Source: Chryseobacterium polytrichastri (GTDB lineage: Bacteria; Bacteroidota; Bacteroidia; Flavobacteriales; Weeksellaceae). From it: a stretch of DNA of 64,000 nucleotides. The stretch spans positions 62,001 to 126,000 of the forward strand of contig NZ_FRAV01000010.1 in assembly GCF_900142445.1 (NCBI RefSeq), written 5' to 3'. Below the pieces are notes generated by a model. It saw only the letters and a program-made list of their open reading frames with translations. It ran no database searches and was not told the origin of the DNA. Made by a program: the position numbers and the translations under genes. Shown piece by piece: positions 23,184-32,360 of the stretch (positions are counted from its first letter, which is position 1; each line of letters opens with the position of its first letter).

Positions 23184-25439
23184 TTATTCTCGGTTTTTTA
23201 CAAGTACCCATGCATTGTATTTTGTTTGGGTATTATTTTTATCGTTTTCATTCCAAGTGATCGTGTACCAGTAAGTCCCGGTTAAGATCTTCTTGCCTCC
23301 AGAAGTTCCGTCCCATCTGTAAGCTTTTGATTTATCAGCCGTGAAAAGCTTGTTTCCATATCTATCGTAAACAATAAATTCTAAGTTCTTCTTGTAAGCT
23401 AATGCAGAATAATCTATATAATCATTAATGTTATCTCCGTTTGGAGTAATTGCATTAATTAAATTAGGAACTGTGATTTGAACCTGAATAGGAGTACAGT
23501 TATAGAAATCTATAACATATACTTTCACTTCTCCTCTTGCAAGGTTGTTGAAGTAATTAGAATCCTGCCAAGTAATACCATCCAAAGAGTATTTATAAGG
23601 AGGTGTTCCTCCATTTACATTTACAGTGATTGTATTATTGTTGATATCAATGCTTGAGATAACAGGTTGAGCAGAAGGAATAACTTTTACAATTTGAGTT
23701 GTTATGCAGCTTCCTGTTTTTAATTTTACCCAATAAAGCCCTGCTGAAATATTTTGTATAGCCTGAGTTGTAGCTCCTGTGCTCCATTCGTATCCGTCAA
23801 AACCGGGTCCTGCATCAAGCGTAGTTTTAGCGTCTATACAGATAATCTTATCTTTTAAAACCGCGGATGTTACCGGAGTTAAAACAACCAAGGTTATTTT
23901 AGCTGTATTATAGCATCCGTTTGCAGCGGTAACTTTTACATATACGGTTGTGTTACCTGTAATAAACGTTGTAGGATTCATGATCTCATTAGTTCCTGCT
24001 AGTGCATCAGCTGCTGTTGGGTAATATCTTTTTGTAGTACCAGTTAATGATGTTACATTGGCTGTTGTTAAATTGAATAAAGCTGTTGTAGGAGCACTTT
24101 CAATAAAACATGAACGTAAAGTAGCATCGTTTACAGTTACAAGAGGTTGGAAGGCGAGAGTAATTTGCGCGCTGCCGGTACATCCTTGTGGGGTTGTAAC
24201 TTTTACAAAAACAACTCCTGGTACAGAAATATACGCTGCAGGATTTGGGATTTCATTAATCCCTGCATTAAGATCAGCCATTGTTTTGTAATACTTCTTT
24301 GTAACTCCTAAAACACCTGTTACGTTGGCTGTAGTAAGATTAAATGTAGCTGTTCCTATATTGTTATTATTACATTCCGTTAAAGTAACATTATTGGCGC
24401 TGAATGGTGAGAGTGATAATACAATCTTTCCATCGGCGTTATCACATAGAACCCCTGCATTATCCTTAATAACAACGGTTATCGTAGTATTTGCATTGTA
24501 CTGATAGTTTGTAGGAGTAGCAATTGGAGTAGAACTTCCTAAAACATAGTAAGTAAAGGTGTAGTTAAAGGGATTAGCTACAAATTGATTATTATAAGAA
24601 GTTAAATTTACACTTGCTGATCCTGTAGTTGGATTAGGGCAAAAAGATTGGGTCACGCTATTTTGTAAAATAGGAACTTTATCGGTGTAGATTTTTACAT
24701 TTTTAATAGAATGCCTTGATCTGTTCCCTCCTGTAGAAGCAGAGAATCCAAAATATCCAATGGTCATTGCAGCAGCAGCACCTGAAGGAGCGAAAGACTG
24801 ATTGCAAATTAAATTCCCATCAATTGTTATTTTGATAATCCAGCTGGTAGGAGCGGCCGGATTAACCTCAGCAGTTACTTCAACATGTTTGTACGTAGCT
24901 CCTTGAAAAGGTTGCGTTGTGTTCAGATCAGGGGAGTGAAAAGAACTTCCTGCAACATTGAAAAATTCTACGTTGTTGGTATCGGTAGTGTTCGCTACCT
25001 GCCCGTAAGCAACGTGTACTTTGCTCATAACAGCGGTAGTAGTATTGTTGTAAGTATCAAGTCCTACAATAAGTCCTACGGCATTTTGGGAAACTCCAAG
25101 ACCAGAGCCTAATACACTGGCTACCGGTGGGTTGGCTAGGTACCAAAACGCAAGACCATCTCCGTTGGCGGTTTGGTTAGAATCCATTCTGAAATCAAAT
25201 TCAACCCTCCACTTATCACAGTATTTTAAGTTGATGGGATCATTTAGTCTTATGGATCCGGATTGGTTGTTGGTGTCAGGAGTGAGCTGAATAAAATCAG
25301 TGTTAACCTGTGTAGGAGAAACCATTGTCCAGCCGGTAGTAGTTACAGGATTTCCTGTGAGCTGATAGGTTTGGGCCAAGATTTTTCCGAAGAAACTAGA
25401 AAAAATAATGGCAAAATAAACGAGTAGTTTTTTAATCAT
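23184..25439 (-). CDS. T9SS type B sorted surface protein with L-type lectin head (paralogue 2, tail class B)
   Basis: A 751-residue paralogue of the neighbouring lectin-type protein. A signal peptide ends near GKILAQ. The lectin head is at about 25-260 (WRVEFDFRMDSN, GDGLAFWYLANPP, LIVGLDTYNN), followed by two 80-residue modules with CNNNN and CFIES starts and TKKYYKTMADLNAGINE or TKRYYPTAADALAGTNE. The central domain reads GPGFDGYEWSTGATTQ. The T9SS sorting tail (ITPNGDNINDYIDY to WVLVKNRE) differs from that of the 28019 gene at only 2 of 93 residues, although the two heads are unrelated. It probably acts as a surface glycan-binding protein or adhesin. Confidence 0.9.
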   Translation of the reverse strand: MIKKLLVYFAIIFSSFFGKILAQTYQLTGNPVTTTGWTMVSPTQVNTDFIQLTPDTNNQSGSIRLNDPINLKYCDKWRVEFDFRMDSNQTANGDGLAFWYLANPPVASVLGSGLGVSQNAVGLIVGLDTYNNTTTAVMSKVHVAYGQVANTTDTNNVEFFNVAGSSFHSPDLNTTQPFQGATYKHVEVTAEVNPAAPTSWIIKITIDGNLICNQSFAPSGAAAAMTIGYFGFSASTGGNRSRHSIKNVKIYTDKVPILQNSVTQSFCPNPTTGSASVNLTSYNNQFVANPFNYTFTYYVLGSSTPIATPTNYQYNANTTITVVIKDNAGVLCDNADGKIVLSLSPFSANNVTLTECNNNNIGTATFNLTTANVTGVLGVTKKYYKTMADLNAGINEIPNPAAYISVPGVVFVKVTTPQGCTGSAQITLAFQPLVTVNDATLRSCFIESAPTTALFNLTTANVTSLTGTTKRYYPTAADALAGTNEIMNPTTFITGNTTVYVKVTAANGCYNTAKITLVVLTPVTSAVLKDKIICIDAKTTLDAGPGFDGYEWSTGATTQAIQNISAGLYWVKLKTGSCITTQIVKVIPSAQPVISSIDINNNTITVNVNGGTPPYKYSLDGITWQDSNYFNNLARGEVKVYVIDFYNCTPIQVQITVPNLINAITPNGDNINDYIDYSALAYKKNLEFIVYDRYGNKLFTADKSKAYRWDGTSGGKKILTGTYWYTITWNENDKNNTQTKYNAWVLVKNRE

Positions 25440-25606
25440 TTAGTAACGCACTTTAAATTAGACGTGTAAATATATTAAATCCGAATCAATAAATATGTAT
25501 TTACTGTTAATTTTGCGGAATATAATAGGTATTTAATAAAGAAATCTAATTTGAATAGCGAAATGATTAATAGATGACATCTATAATTGGTTTAAATAAA
25601 ATTGAG

Positions 25607-26083
25607 TTAAAAAAGAGAGTTATTTTCAAGAGACTCAAAATATGCATCAATTTCAAGGTTGTCTGAAGCAGCTGCAGCAACGGCTAATTTATCACAAAGT
25701 TCATTTTCAAAATGTCCTGCGTGTCCCTTTATCCAATGCATTTTAGGTTTATGTATATTATACAGTTCAATGAATTTTTTCCAGAGATCCGGGTTTTTTA
25801 CATTTTTCCAGCCTCGTTTTATCCATCCGGTAATCCAGTTTTGGTTAATGGCATCTGATACGTACTTACTGTCCGTAAAAACATGAATATCATTGTCTGG
25901 AGATTTTAGTTTTTCCAATGCTGTAATGACGGCTAAAAGTTCCATTCTGTTATTCGTGGTTTTGCGAAAACCTTTCGAGAATGTTTTTTGGTAATTTTTT
26001 TCAGGCACGCGCATAACGATTCCGTATCCTCCTTTTCCGGGGTTTCCGCTGCAAGCGCCGTCTGTATATATTTCGATTCTCAA
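25607..26083 (-). CDS. rnhA: Ribonuclease HI
   Basis: A 158-residue RNase H1 that degrades RNA in RNA:DNA hybrids during replication. The catalytic acidic residues are visible: Asp8 in IYTDGACSGNPGKGGYG, Glu in TTNNRMELLAVITAL, Asp in HVFTDSKYVSDAI, and Asp in ENELCDKLA. WIKGHAGHFEN supplies the flexible-loop His. The start codon is TTG, required because the family begins right at this point (RIEIYTDG). A short acidic C-terminal tail extends past the core fold. It sits, with dnaB, between two pairs of T9SS surface-protein genes. Confidence 0.96.
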   Translation of the reverse strand: MRIEIYTDGACSGNPGKGGYGIVMRVPEKNYQKTFSKGFRKTTNNRMELLAVITALEKLKSPDNDIHVFTDSKYVSDAINQNWITGWIKRGWKNVKNPDLWKKFIELYNIHKPKMHWIKGHAGHFENELCDKLAVAAAASDNLEIDAYFESLENNSLF

Positions 26084-26154
26084 AATTTTATTGAATTGTT
26101 TTAGCTTAAGATTAAACCAAGAAGTGATAAAAGATGTATTAATTTTTATACTTG

Positions 26155-26240
26155 AGCTCCTTCGACTCCGCTCAGGATGACAACGCTACAAAATGACAGT
26201 TAGTATTAGAGATATCATCCTGAGCGGAGTCGAAGGAGCT
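26155..26240. repeat. Perfect 26-bp inverted repeat between dnaB and rnhA
   Basis: Arms at 26155-26180 and 26215-26240 are perfect complements (each has CCTTCGACTCCGCTCAGGA in it) with a 34-nt loop. The arm sequence matches the right half of the repeat at 989-1052 with one change (CTTCG against CTCCG). It is GC-rich against an AT-rich background, as expected of a mobile or REP-like unit. Confidence 0.85.
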
Positions 26241-26281
26241 GATTATATTTAAATTTTATTATTTAAAATTATCCTTAAACA

Positions 26282-27862
26282 CTAAAAAGGAAAATCGTCT
26301 TCATCATCAAAATCATTCATTGAAGAGCCTGAAAGTTTAGAACTATCGGGTAAATCAAATGCGGCTCCCGGTTGAATTGTTGTTTTTATTTTATCAAAAC
26401 CACTTGGTTCAGGTGTACCGAAATCAGAAGGAAAACCTCCGCCTGTTGCGTGTTCTATATCTCCAAATTTTGCAAAATGTTTCAAGAAAGATAATCTTAC
26501 ATCTGCTGTGGCACCATTCCTGTGTTTTGCGATAATAAGTTCGGCTTGGTTTTCTGTTGTAGTTTCCTGTCCTTCTTCATCATTATCCCAAACACCAATT
26601 TTATAATATTCCGGTCTAAAGATGAAAGACACAATATCCGCATCCTGCTCAATTGCTCCGGATTCCCTTAGATCTGAAAGTTGAGGTCTTTTTCCTGGGC
26701 GGGTTTCCACACTTCTTGAAAGCTGTGAAAGTGCAATTACAGGAACGTTCAATTCTTTTGCAATCGCTTTTAGTGAACGTGAGATCATCGAGATTTCCTG
26801 TTCACGGTTTCCAACTCCTTTTCCGCCACTACCGGCTGTCATCAACTGAAGATAATCGACCATTATTAGTCTAACGCCATGCTGCATTACTAATCTTCTG
26901 CATTTTGCACGGAAGTCGAAGATAGAAAGGGAAGGAGTTTCATCAATAAAAAGAGGAGCATTTTCCAACTCAGATACATTGGAGAATAGACGTTGCCATT
27001 CTTCATCATCTAAGGTTCCTTTTCTCAGTTTTTCAGATGAGATTCTTGTTTCAGAGGCAATCATCCTTGTGATCAACTGTACCGATGCCATCTCCAGAGA
27101 GAAAAGTACCATCGGAATTTTATGTCCAACAGCAATATTTCTTGCCATGGAAAGAAGGAAGGCTGTTTTTCCCATTGCGGGACGGGCAGCGATAATAATA
27201 AGGTCAGAATTTTGCCAACCTCCGGTTTCTTTATCGATATCTCTAAATCCTGAAGGTACTCCTGAAATACCTTCTTTGTCTTTTAAAGATTTAATAGTTT
27301 CAATAGCTTGTTTTACTAATGAGTTTGCGGTGTCGAAACCTTTTTTAATAGTTCCGTTAGTGATCTCAAAGAACGACTGTTCGGCTTTATCTAAAAGTTC
27401 AAAAACGTCTGTTGACTCTTTGTAAGATGAGTCAATAACGTTGGCCGAAACATTAATTAAACTTCTTAAAATGTATTTTTCAAGAATAACACGAACGTGA
27501 TATTCAATATGGGCAGATGAACTTACTCCCATCGTAAGATCAACAATATAATGATCTCCACCAGCCAAAGGAAGTTTTTCTTCTTTCTTAAGCTCCTGAA
27601 TAATGGTCATTAAATCAACAGGATGGTTTCCTTCGTATAATTTCAAAATGGTTGTGAAAATTACCTGATGTCTTGGGTCGTAAAATACATCAGGAGTAAG
27701 AAGATCAATAGAATGGTCTAGCCCTTTTTTATCAATTAAAAAAGTTCCGATAACCAATCTTTCAAAATCTACTGCATTAGGAGGCATCTTTCCATCAGCA
27801 ATTGACAACTCTTTTGCGAAGTTTCCGTGGGTAAGAGATGATAATGTTTCTTTCTGCGCCAT
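26282..27862 (-). CDS. dnaB: Replicative DNA helicase
   Basis: A 526-residue hexameric helicase that unwinds DNA at the replication fork. The N-terminal domain begins PPNAVDFERLVIGTFLID, close to the DnaB consensus (PxxxEAExxVLG). The RecA-like core has Walker A ARPAMGKTAFLLSMA, then PMVLFSLEMAS, and a Walker B region MVDYLQLM followed by VPVIALSQLSRSVETRP. The C-terminus is a Gly/Ser/Asp-rich tail ending in DDEDDFPF, resembling the acidic tip of SSB proteins. A TATCTTTG element ends 4 nt before the ATG, predicting a leaderless mRNA. Confidence 0.97.
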   Translation of the reverse strand: MAQKETLSSLTHGNFAKELSIADGKMPPNAVDFERLVIGTFLIDKKGLDHSIDLLTPDVFYDPRHQVIFTTILKLYEGNHPVDLMTIIQELKKEEKLPLAGGDHYIVDLTMGVSSSAHIEYHVRVILEKYILRSLINVSANVIDSSYKESTDVFELLDKAEQSFFEITNGTIKKGFDTANSLVKQAIETIKSLKDKEGISGVPSGFRDIDKETGGWQNSDLIIIAARPAMGKTAFLLSMARNIAVGHKIPMVLFSLEMASVQLITRMIASETRISSEKLRKGTLDDEEWQRLFSNVSELENAPLFIDETPSLSIFDFRAKCRRLVMQHGVRLIMVDYLQLMTAGSGGKGVGNREQEISMISRSLKAIAKELNVPVIALSQLSRSVETRPGKRPQLSDLRESGAIEQDADIVSFIFRPEYYKIGVWDNDEEGQETTTENQAELIIAKHRNGATADVRLSFLKHFAKFGDIEHATGGGFPSDFGTPEPSGFDKIKTTIQPGAAFDLPDSSKLSGSSMNDFDDEDDFPF

Positions 27863-27866
27863 TGTG

Positions 27867-27874
27867 CAAAGATA
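27867..27874 (-). promoter_or_regulatory. -7 element TATCTTTG for dnaB, predicted leaderless
   Basis: A perfect TAnnTTTG match with 4 nt (CACA) to the ATG. The same element and spacing occur before xrtF. No clear -33 TTG is visible. Confidence 0.6.
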
Positions 27875-27965
27875 GTTTATTTAGAAAATAATTTGAAAAT
27901 AGTAACTAACATTTTACTGCTGATTTGTTTTAAAATACCACCAATAAAAGAGGGAGTCTGTGAAT

Positions 27966-27998
27966 AAAAAAATCACCCCATAATTGAGGTGATTTTTT
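27966..27998 (-). terminator. Terminator of the third T9SS gene
   Basis: AAAAAATCACC pairs with GGTGATTTTTT around an AT-rich loop, giving a T-run on the minus strand. It lies 20 bp past the stop of the 28019-30136 gene. Confidence 0.8.
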
Positions 27999-28018
27999 AA
28001 ATGTATGAAAGAATTAAA

Positions 28019-30136
28019 TTATTCTCTATTTTTTACTAGTACCCATCCATTGTATTTTGTTTGAGTATTATTTTTATCATTTTCATTCCATGTGATAGTG
28101 TACCAGTAAGTTCCAGTTAAGATCTTCTTACCTCCGGAAGTTCCGTCCCATCTGTAAGCTTTGGTTTTATCAGCTGTGAAAAGCTTATTTCCATATCTGT
28201 CGTAAACAATAAACTCTAAGTTCTTTTTGTAAGCGAGTGCAGAATAATCAATGTAATCATTAATGTTATCTCCATTTGGAGTAATTGCATTAATAAGATT
28301 AGGAACGGTTACCTGTACATCAATAGGATTACAATTATAAGTATCCTTTACATATACTTTTACTTCTCCTCTTGGAAGATCTGTAAATACGTTAGAGTCT
28401 TGCCAAGTAATACCGTCTAAAGAGTATTTGTAAGGAGGTGTTCCACCGTTTACGTTTATTGTAATAGTATTGTTTGTGATGTCAATACTGCTTACAACAG
28501 GTTGCTGAGTGGCATATACATTCACGTTTTGTAGCGTGAAGCATTTTCCTGTTTTTAGTTTTACCCAATAAGCTCCAACTCCTACATTTGAAATTGTTTG
28601 TGTTGTTGCTCCTGTGCTCCATTCGTATCCGTCAAATCCTGCACCTGCATCTAAAGTTGTTTTATTTTCAAGACAGATTGTTTTGTCTTTTAGAACATTT
28701 GATTTTACAGGAGGTAAAACTTTAAGGTTAATTTTAGCAATAGAATAACAATTATCAGCACTATAAACTCTTACGTATGCAGTGCCGGTTGTAGTGATAT
28801 AGATCGCTGGATTTCCTATTTCATTTGTTCCACTTGTTGCATTAGCTAATGTAGCATAGAATTTTTTAGGAGGAGTTGGAAGTGCCGAAACATTTGCTGA
28901 GGTTAAGTCAAAAACAGCTGTTGTGATATCGGTAGGGATATAACAAGATTCGAGACTGGCTTCTTTTACGATAACAAGAGCGTAGAATTTTAATGTAATT
29001 TCAGCATTTGCAGTACAATTGTCAGTTGTAGTTATTTTTACGTATACCTTCTTCTCTATAGAAGTGTAGTTTGTAGGGTTTGTAATTTCGTTTGTTCCTG
29101 CGTTTAAGTCATTAAGCGTAGGGTAATATTTTTTTGTGATGTTACCACCGGTATAAACATCTGCAGCTGTTAAGTCGAATAATCCTGTGCCTATATTATT
29201 GTTATTACATGCAAATAATGTAGCATTTTTAGGGATAATATTTCCCTGTTTAAATTTAAACTTCCCTGTTTGGAAGCATTGGTTGATAGGATTGGCTGGA
29301 TTGGCTGGATCTGTATATTTTATTCTGTAATAGTAAATATCTGTTGCGTTTACCATTATTGGTGTTGTGATTGGAGCATTCCCTGTAATCGCATCATTGT
29401 TGGTTAAATGATAAGTAACAGAGAAGTTCGGATTACCATTTAAAATTCCAGGAGATAAAGTGCTGAAATCAAACAATGAAGGTAGGGCGCATTTTAAAAT
29501 TTCGTTTGGTGATGTAGGTGTTGGCCCAGGAACTCCAGGAGTTACAAATGGGTGCGGGGTCAGTACAGGGTCGTTAAATGCAGAAGCTAAAGTCGCTGTT
29601 CCTCCCCATGTTAATGAAAATCCTAATGCATTATGACTGTAATTATCAACTAATAAAACATAAGTTTCACCAGCTAATACATTCATTGGAGGGTTGTATC
29701 CTGTGTTTGGGGCATTTGGTGGGTTTGCTGATAGTCCTGTAGGATAGGGCCATGCTCCTGTTTTCCCAGCATAATTACATGTTACAGGTGTACCTAAATT
29801 ACCACACGTAGGGCTAGGTCCCCACACTGCCCAATCATAATCTGCTTGATTGTTTATATCGGATTGAGGTAATAAAGGGTTTGTATTTGGAGTGACTTCA
29901 AAAGTTAATGTGCCAGAAGTAGCAATAGTAAATGTGTACCAAACGGAATAGTGCTCTCCAGTTTTAAGACAAAGGTCGTTCGGAGCAGGGTTGGGGATGT
30001 CCGCAACATTTCCGGGACCTGTAGGGTCATAGGAAATATCTGAGTTTCCACATACAGGAATTGCCGTAATACAGTCTGATTGTGAAAAATATAGTTGCGA
30101 AAACAATAAGATTAAAAGAAGTAGATATTTTTTCAT
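28019..30136 (-). CDS. T9SS type B sorted surface protein, non-lectin head (paralogue 3, tail class B)
   Basis: A 705-residue exported protein. A signal peptide (MKKYLLLLILLFSQLYFSQ) precedes a beta-rich head of a kind common in flavobacterial surface proteins: SVWYTFTIATSGTLTFEV, DYDWAVWGPSPTCGNL, and ETYVLLVDNYSHN. Two 80-residue modules follow (ACNNNNIGTGLFDLT, TKKYYPTLNDLNAGTNE; SCYIPT, KKFYATLANATSGTNE). The central GAGFDGYEWSTGATTQ domain and the sorting tail are nearly the same as in the 23184 gene. Its job is unknown; surface attachment or binding is likely. A TATTTTTG promoter element lies at 30157-30164. Confidence 0.88.
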   Translation of the reverse strand: MKKYLLLLILLFSQLYFSQSDCITAIPVCGNSDISYDPTGPGNVADIPNPAPNDLCLKTGEHYSVWYTFTIATSGTLTFEVTPNTNPLLPQSDINNQADYDWAVWGPSPTCGNLGTPVTCNYAGKTGAWPYPTGLSANPPNAPNTGYNPPMNVLAGETYVLLVDNYSHNALGFSLTWGGTATLASAFNDPVLTPHPFVTPGVPGPTPTSPNEILKCALPSLFDFSTLSPGILNGNPNFSVTYHLTNNDAITGNAPITTPIMVNATDIYYYRIKYTDPANPANPINQCFQTGKFKFKQGNIIPKNATLFACNNNNIGTGLFDLTAADVYTGGNITKKYYPTLNDLNAGTNEITNPTNYTSIEKKVYVKITTTDNCTANAEITLKFYALVIVKEASLESCYIPTDITTAVFDLTSANVSALPTPPKKFYATLANATSGTNEIGNPAIYITTTGTAYVRVYSADNCYSIAKINLKVLPPVKSNVLKDKTICLENKTTLDAGAGFDGYEWSTGATTQTISNVGVGAYWVKLKTGKCFTLQNVNVYATQQPVVSSIDITNNTITINVNGGTPPYKYSLDGITWQDSNVFTDLPRGEVKVYVKDTYNCNPIDVQVTVPNLINAITPNGDNINDYIDYSALAYKKNLEFIVYDRYGNKLFTADKTKAYRWDGTSGGKKILTGTYWYTITWNENDKNNTQTKYNGWVLVKNRE

Positions 30137-30156
30137 TTTAACTGACTTTTATTAAA

Positions 30157-30164
30157 CAAAAATA
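30157..30164 (-). promoter_or_regulatory. -7 element TATTTTTG for the third T9SS gene
   Basis: A perfect TAnnTTTG match, 20 nt upstream of the ATG. It gives a 5' leader of about a dozen bases. Confidence 0.5.
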
Positions 30165-30207
30165 ATGAAAATATTAACAATAATTTAATATTGTATTGAT
30201 TGTATAT

Positions 30208-30236
30208 AAAAAACCGCTTAAAAGAAAGCGGTTTTT
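30208..30236 (-). terminator. Terminator of the fourth T9SS gene
   Basis: AAAAACCGCTT pairs with AAGCGGTTTTT around a 6-nt loop, followed by T residues on the minus strand. It lies just past the stop of the 30251-32332 gene. Confidence 0.85.
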
Positions 30237-30250
30237 ATATGTATTATTAA

Positions 30251-32332
30251 TTATTCTCTGTTTTTTACCAATATCCATCCTGAATATTTGAAAGGAGTAC
30301 TTTTTTTATCGTTCTCATTCCACGTTACAGAATACCAGTAATTTCCTGTGGATAGTTTTTTGCCATCTATTGTAGTACCACCCCATTTGTATCCATTACT
30401 CTTATCAGCTTGGAAAATTTTTGCTCCATATCTGTCAAAAATACTGAATATAAGATTCTTTTTACTTGCTAATGCAGAATAATCAATCACATCATTTACA
30501 CCATCTCCGTTTGGAGTAATTACATTGATGATATTAGGTACAACCACTTCCACTTCAATAGGAGTGCAGTTGTAAGAGTCTTTTACATAGACGGTTGTGT
30601 TTCCTCTTGGGATATTGCTGAACACATTAGAGTCTTGCCAGTTGATATTGTCTATCGAGTATTTATAAGGAGCTGTTCCTGCTATAACATATACTGTAAG
30701 GGTATTGGTTGAAATATCAACATTTGAAATTACAGGTTGCTCAGATGGATAAATTTTTACTGTCTGAGTTGCTGTACAATCTCCTGTTTTCAATTTTACC
30801 CAATAGGTACCAACTCCAGCATTTGTAATAGATTGAGTTGTTGCTCCAGTACTCCATAGGTATGTGCTGAATCCTGGACCGGCATCTAAAGTTGTTTTAT
30901 CTTCAAGACAGATGATCTTGTCTTTTAAAACGGTAGAATAAACCGGAGCAATTACCGTTAATGTTACTTTTGCTATTGTATAACATCCGTTTCCATTGGT
31001 TACTCTTACGTAGATAAATCCATTTGGAGCGATGTAGGATATTGCTGCTGTTGGAGGAATTTCATTGGTTCCACCTACTGCATCAGTTAAAGAAGGATAA
31101 TATTTTTTAGTAGTACCTCCTTGTGTTGTTACAGAGACAGTCGTAAGATTAAATAATGCTGTTGATGGATTAGTTTCAATAAAACAAGATCTTAAAGTAG
31201 CATCATTTACTACCACTACAGGGAAGAATGCTAATGTGATTTTTCCAATAGCAGTACATCCTGCGGTTGAAGTTATCAAAACAAACACAGTACCTCCTGC
31301 AGAAGTATATTGATAAGGATTTGTAATTTCATTGGTTCCCGCATTAAGATCGAACATTGAAGGGTAATATTTTTTTATTACCGTAGGATCTCCAATCACG
31401 TTGGCAGTTGTAAGGTCGAATACAGCGGTACCGGTATTGTTATTATTACAAGCCGTTAAAGTAACGTCTGTAGCTTTAATAGCCTTTTGTATAAATTTAA
31501 AATTACCAGGAATTCTACATCTGTTAATAGCGCCAATTGGTGCGCTTGGGTTTGAATAAGTGATTGCGTAATAGTAGGTATTGGTAGTATTAACAGTTGT
31601 TGGTGCTATTATCGGACTATTACCAGATATAGCATCATTTGAGTTGTTGTAATACGATACGGAAAAATTAGGATTATTATTTACAATTCCTGCGGTTAAA
31701 CTGCTGAAATTAAAAACTGCTGGATCTGTACAGATGATAACTTCTCTAGGAGAGTTAGGTGTTGGTCCAGGGCTTCCTGGTTCTATGAAAGGATAGGGTT
31801 GGTTTGCACTGTTGAAAGGAGAGACCAAATCGGCAGTTCCCCCCCATGATAATACAAAACCGTTAGCACTAGAAGAAAAATTATCTACAATAAGATAATA
31901 GGTCTCCCCAGCTATTACATTCATAAAAGAACAGAATTGTGAACCTCCAGCATTCGATGTAGTGTTTGTTGCAGTCATATTTAAACCTGTAGGGCCGGAA
32001 GTTGCAGAATAGTTACATCTGATAGGAGTTCCTAAATTAGCACAGGTAACATTGGGTCCATATACTGCCCAGTCATAATCGTTAGCAGCTACATTCGGAT
32101 TAATCATAAAGGTTAATGTACCAGATGTAGCAGCAGTAAACGTATACCAAATAGAGAAATGTTCATTACTAAGACATCCTCCTAAAGTTTCAAGAACATC
32201 TCCAGGACCTGTAGGAGTAAAAGAAATAGGAGTATTTCCACACACTTGAACATTTCCGCCACAATCAGAACTAGATTGAGCAAAATTCATTTGAGATATG
32301 ATTATAAGAAAAATAAGTAGAAATTTTTTCAT
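30251..32332 (-). CDS. T9SS type B sorted surface protein, non-lectin head (paralogue 4, tail class A)
   Basis: A 693-residue paralogue. A signal peptide (MKKFLLIFLIIISQMNFAQ) is followed by the same type of head as the 28019 protein (FSIWYTFTAATSGTLTFMI, NDYDWAVYGPNVTCANL, ETYYLIVDNFSS). Two 80-residue modules carry CNNNN and CFIET starts; the second (SVTTQGGTTKKYYPSLTDAV) is nearly the same as in the 20677 lectin-type protein, as are GPGFSTYLWSTGATTQ and the sorting tail ending WILVKNRE. The gene follows a small TPR-like secreted protein after 28 bp, with which it is probably co-transcribed. Confidence 0.88.
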   Translation of the reverse strand: MKKFLLIFLIIISQMNFAQSSSDCGGNVQVCGNTPISFTPTGPGDVLETLGGCLSNEHFSIWYTFTAATSGTLTFMINPNVAANDYDWAVYGPNVTCANLGTPIRCNYSATSGPTGLNMTATNTTSNAGGSQFCSFMNVIAGETYYLIVDNFSSSANGFVLSWGGTADLVSPFNSANQPYPFIEPGSPGPTPNSPREVIICTDPAVFNFSSLTAGIVNNNPNFSVSYYNNSNDAISGNSPIIAPTTVNTTNTYYYAITYSNPSAPIGAINRCRIPGNFKFIQKAIKATDVTLTACNNNNTGTAVFDLTTANVIGDPTVIKKYYPSMFDLNAGTNEITNPYQYTSAGGTVFVLITSTAGCTAIGKITLAFFPVVVVNDATLRSCFIETNPSTALFNLTTVSVTTQGGTTKKYYPSLTDAVGGTNEIPPTAAISYIAPNGFIYVRVTNGNGCYTIAKVTLTVIAPVYSTVLKDKIICLEDKTTLDAGPGFSTYLWSTGATTQSITNAGVGTYWVKLKTGDCTATQTVKIYPSEQPVISNVDISTNTLTVYVIAGTAPYKYSIDNINWQDSNVFSNIPRGNTTVYVKDSYNCTPIEVEVVVPNIINVITPNGDGVNDVIDYSALASKKNLIFSIFDRYGAKIFQADKSNGYKWGGTTIDGKKLSTGNYWYSVTWNENDKKSTPFKYSGWILVKNRE

Positions 32333-32360
32333 TTTGATCAGTTTAAGATTTTCTAATTCT

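Noticed and set aside
20677..32332. CRISPR-like direct repeats
   Set aside because: The repeats are protein-coding modules of 80 residues in diverged paralogues, with no short regular repeat and spacer pattern.
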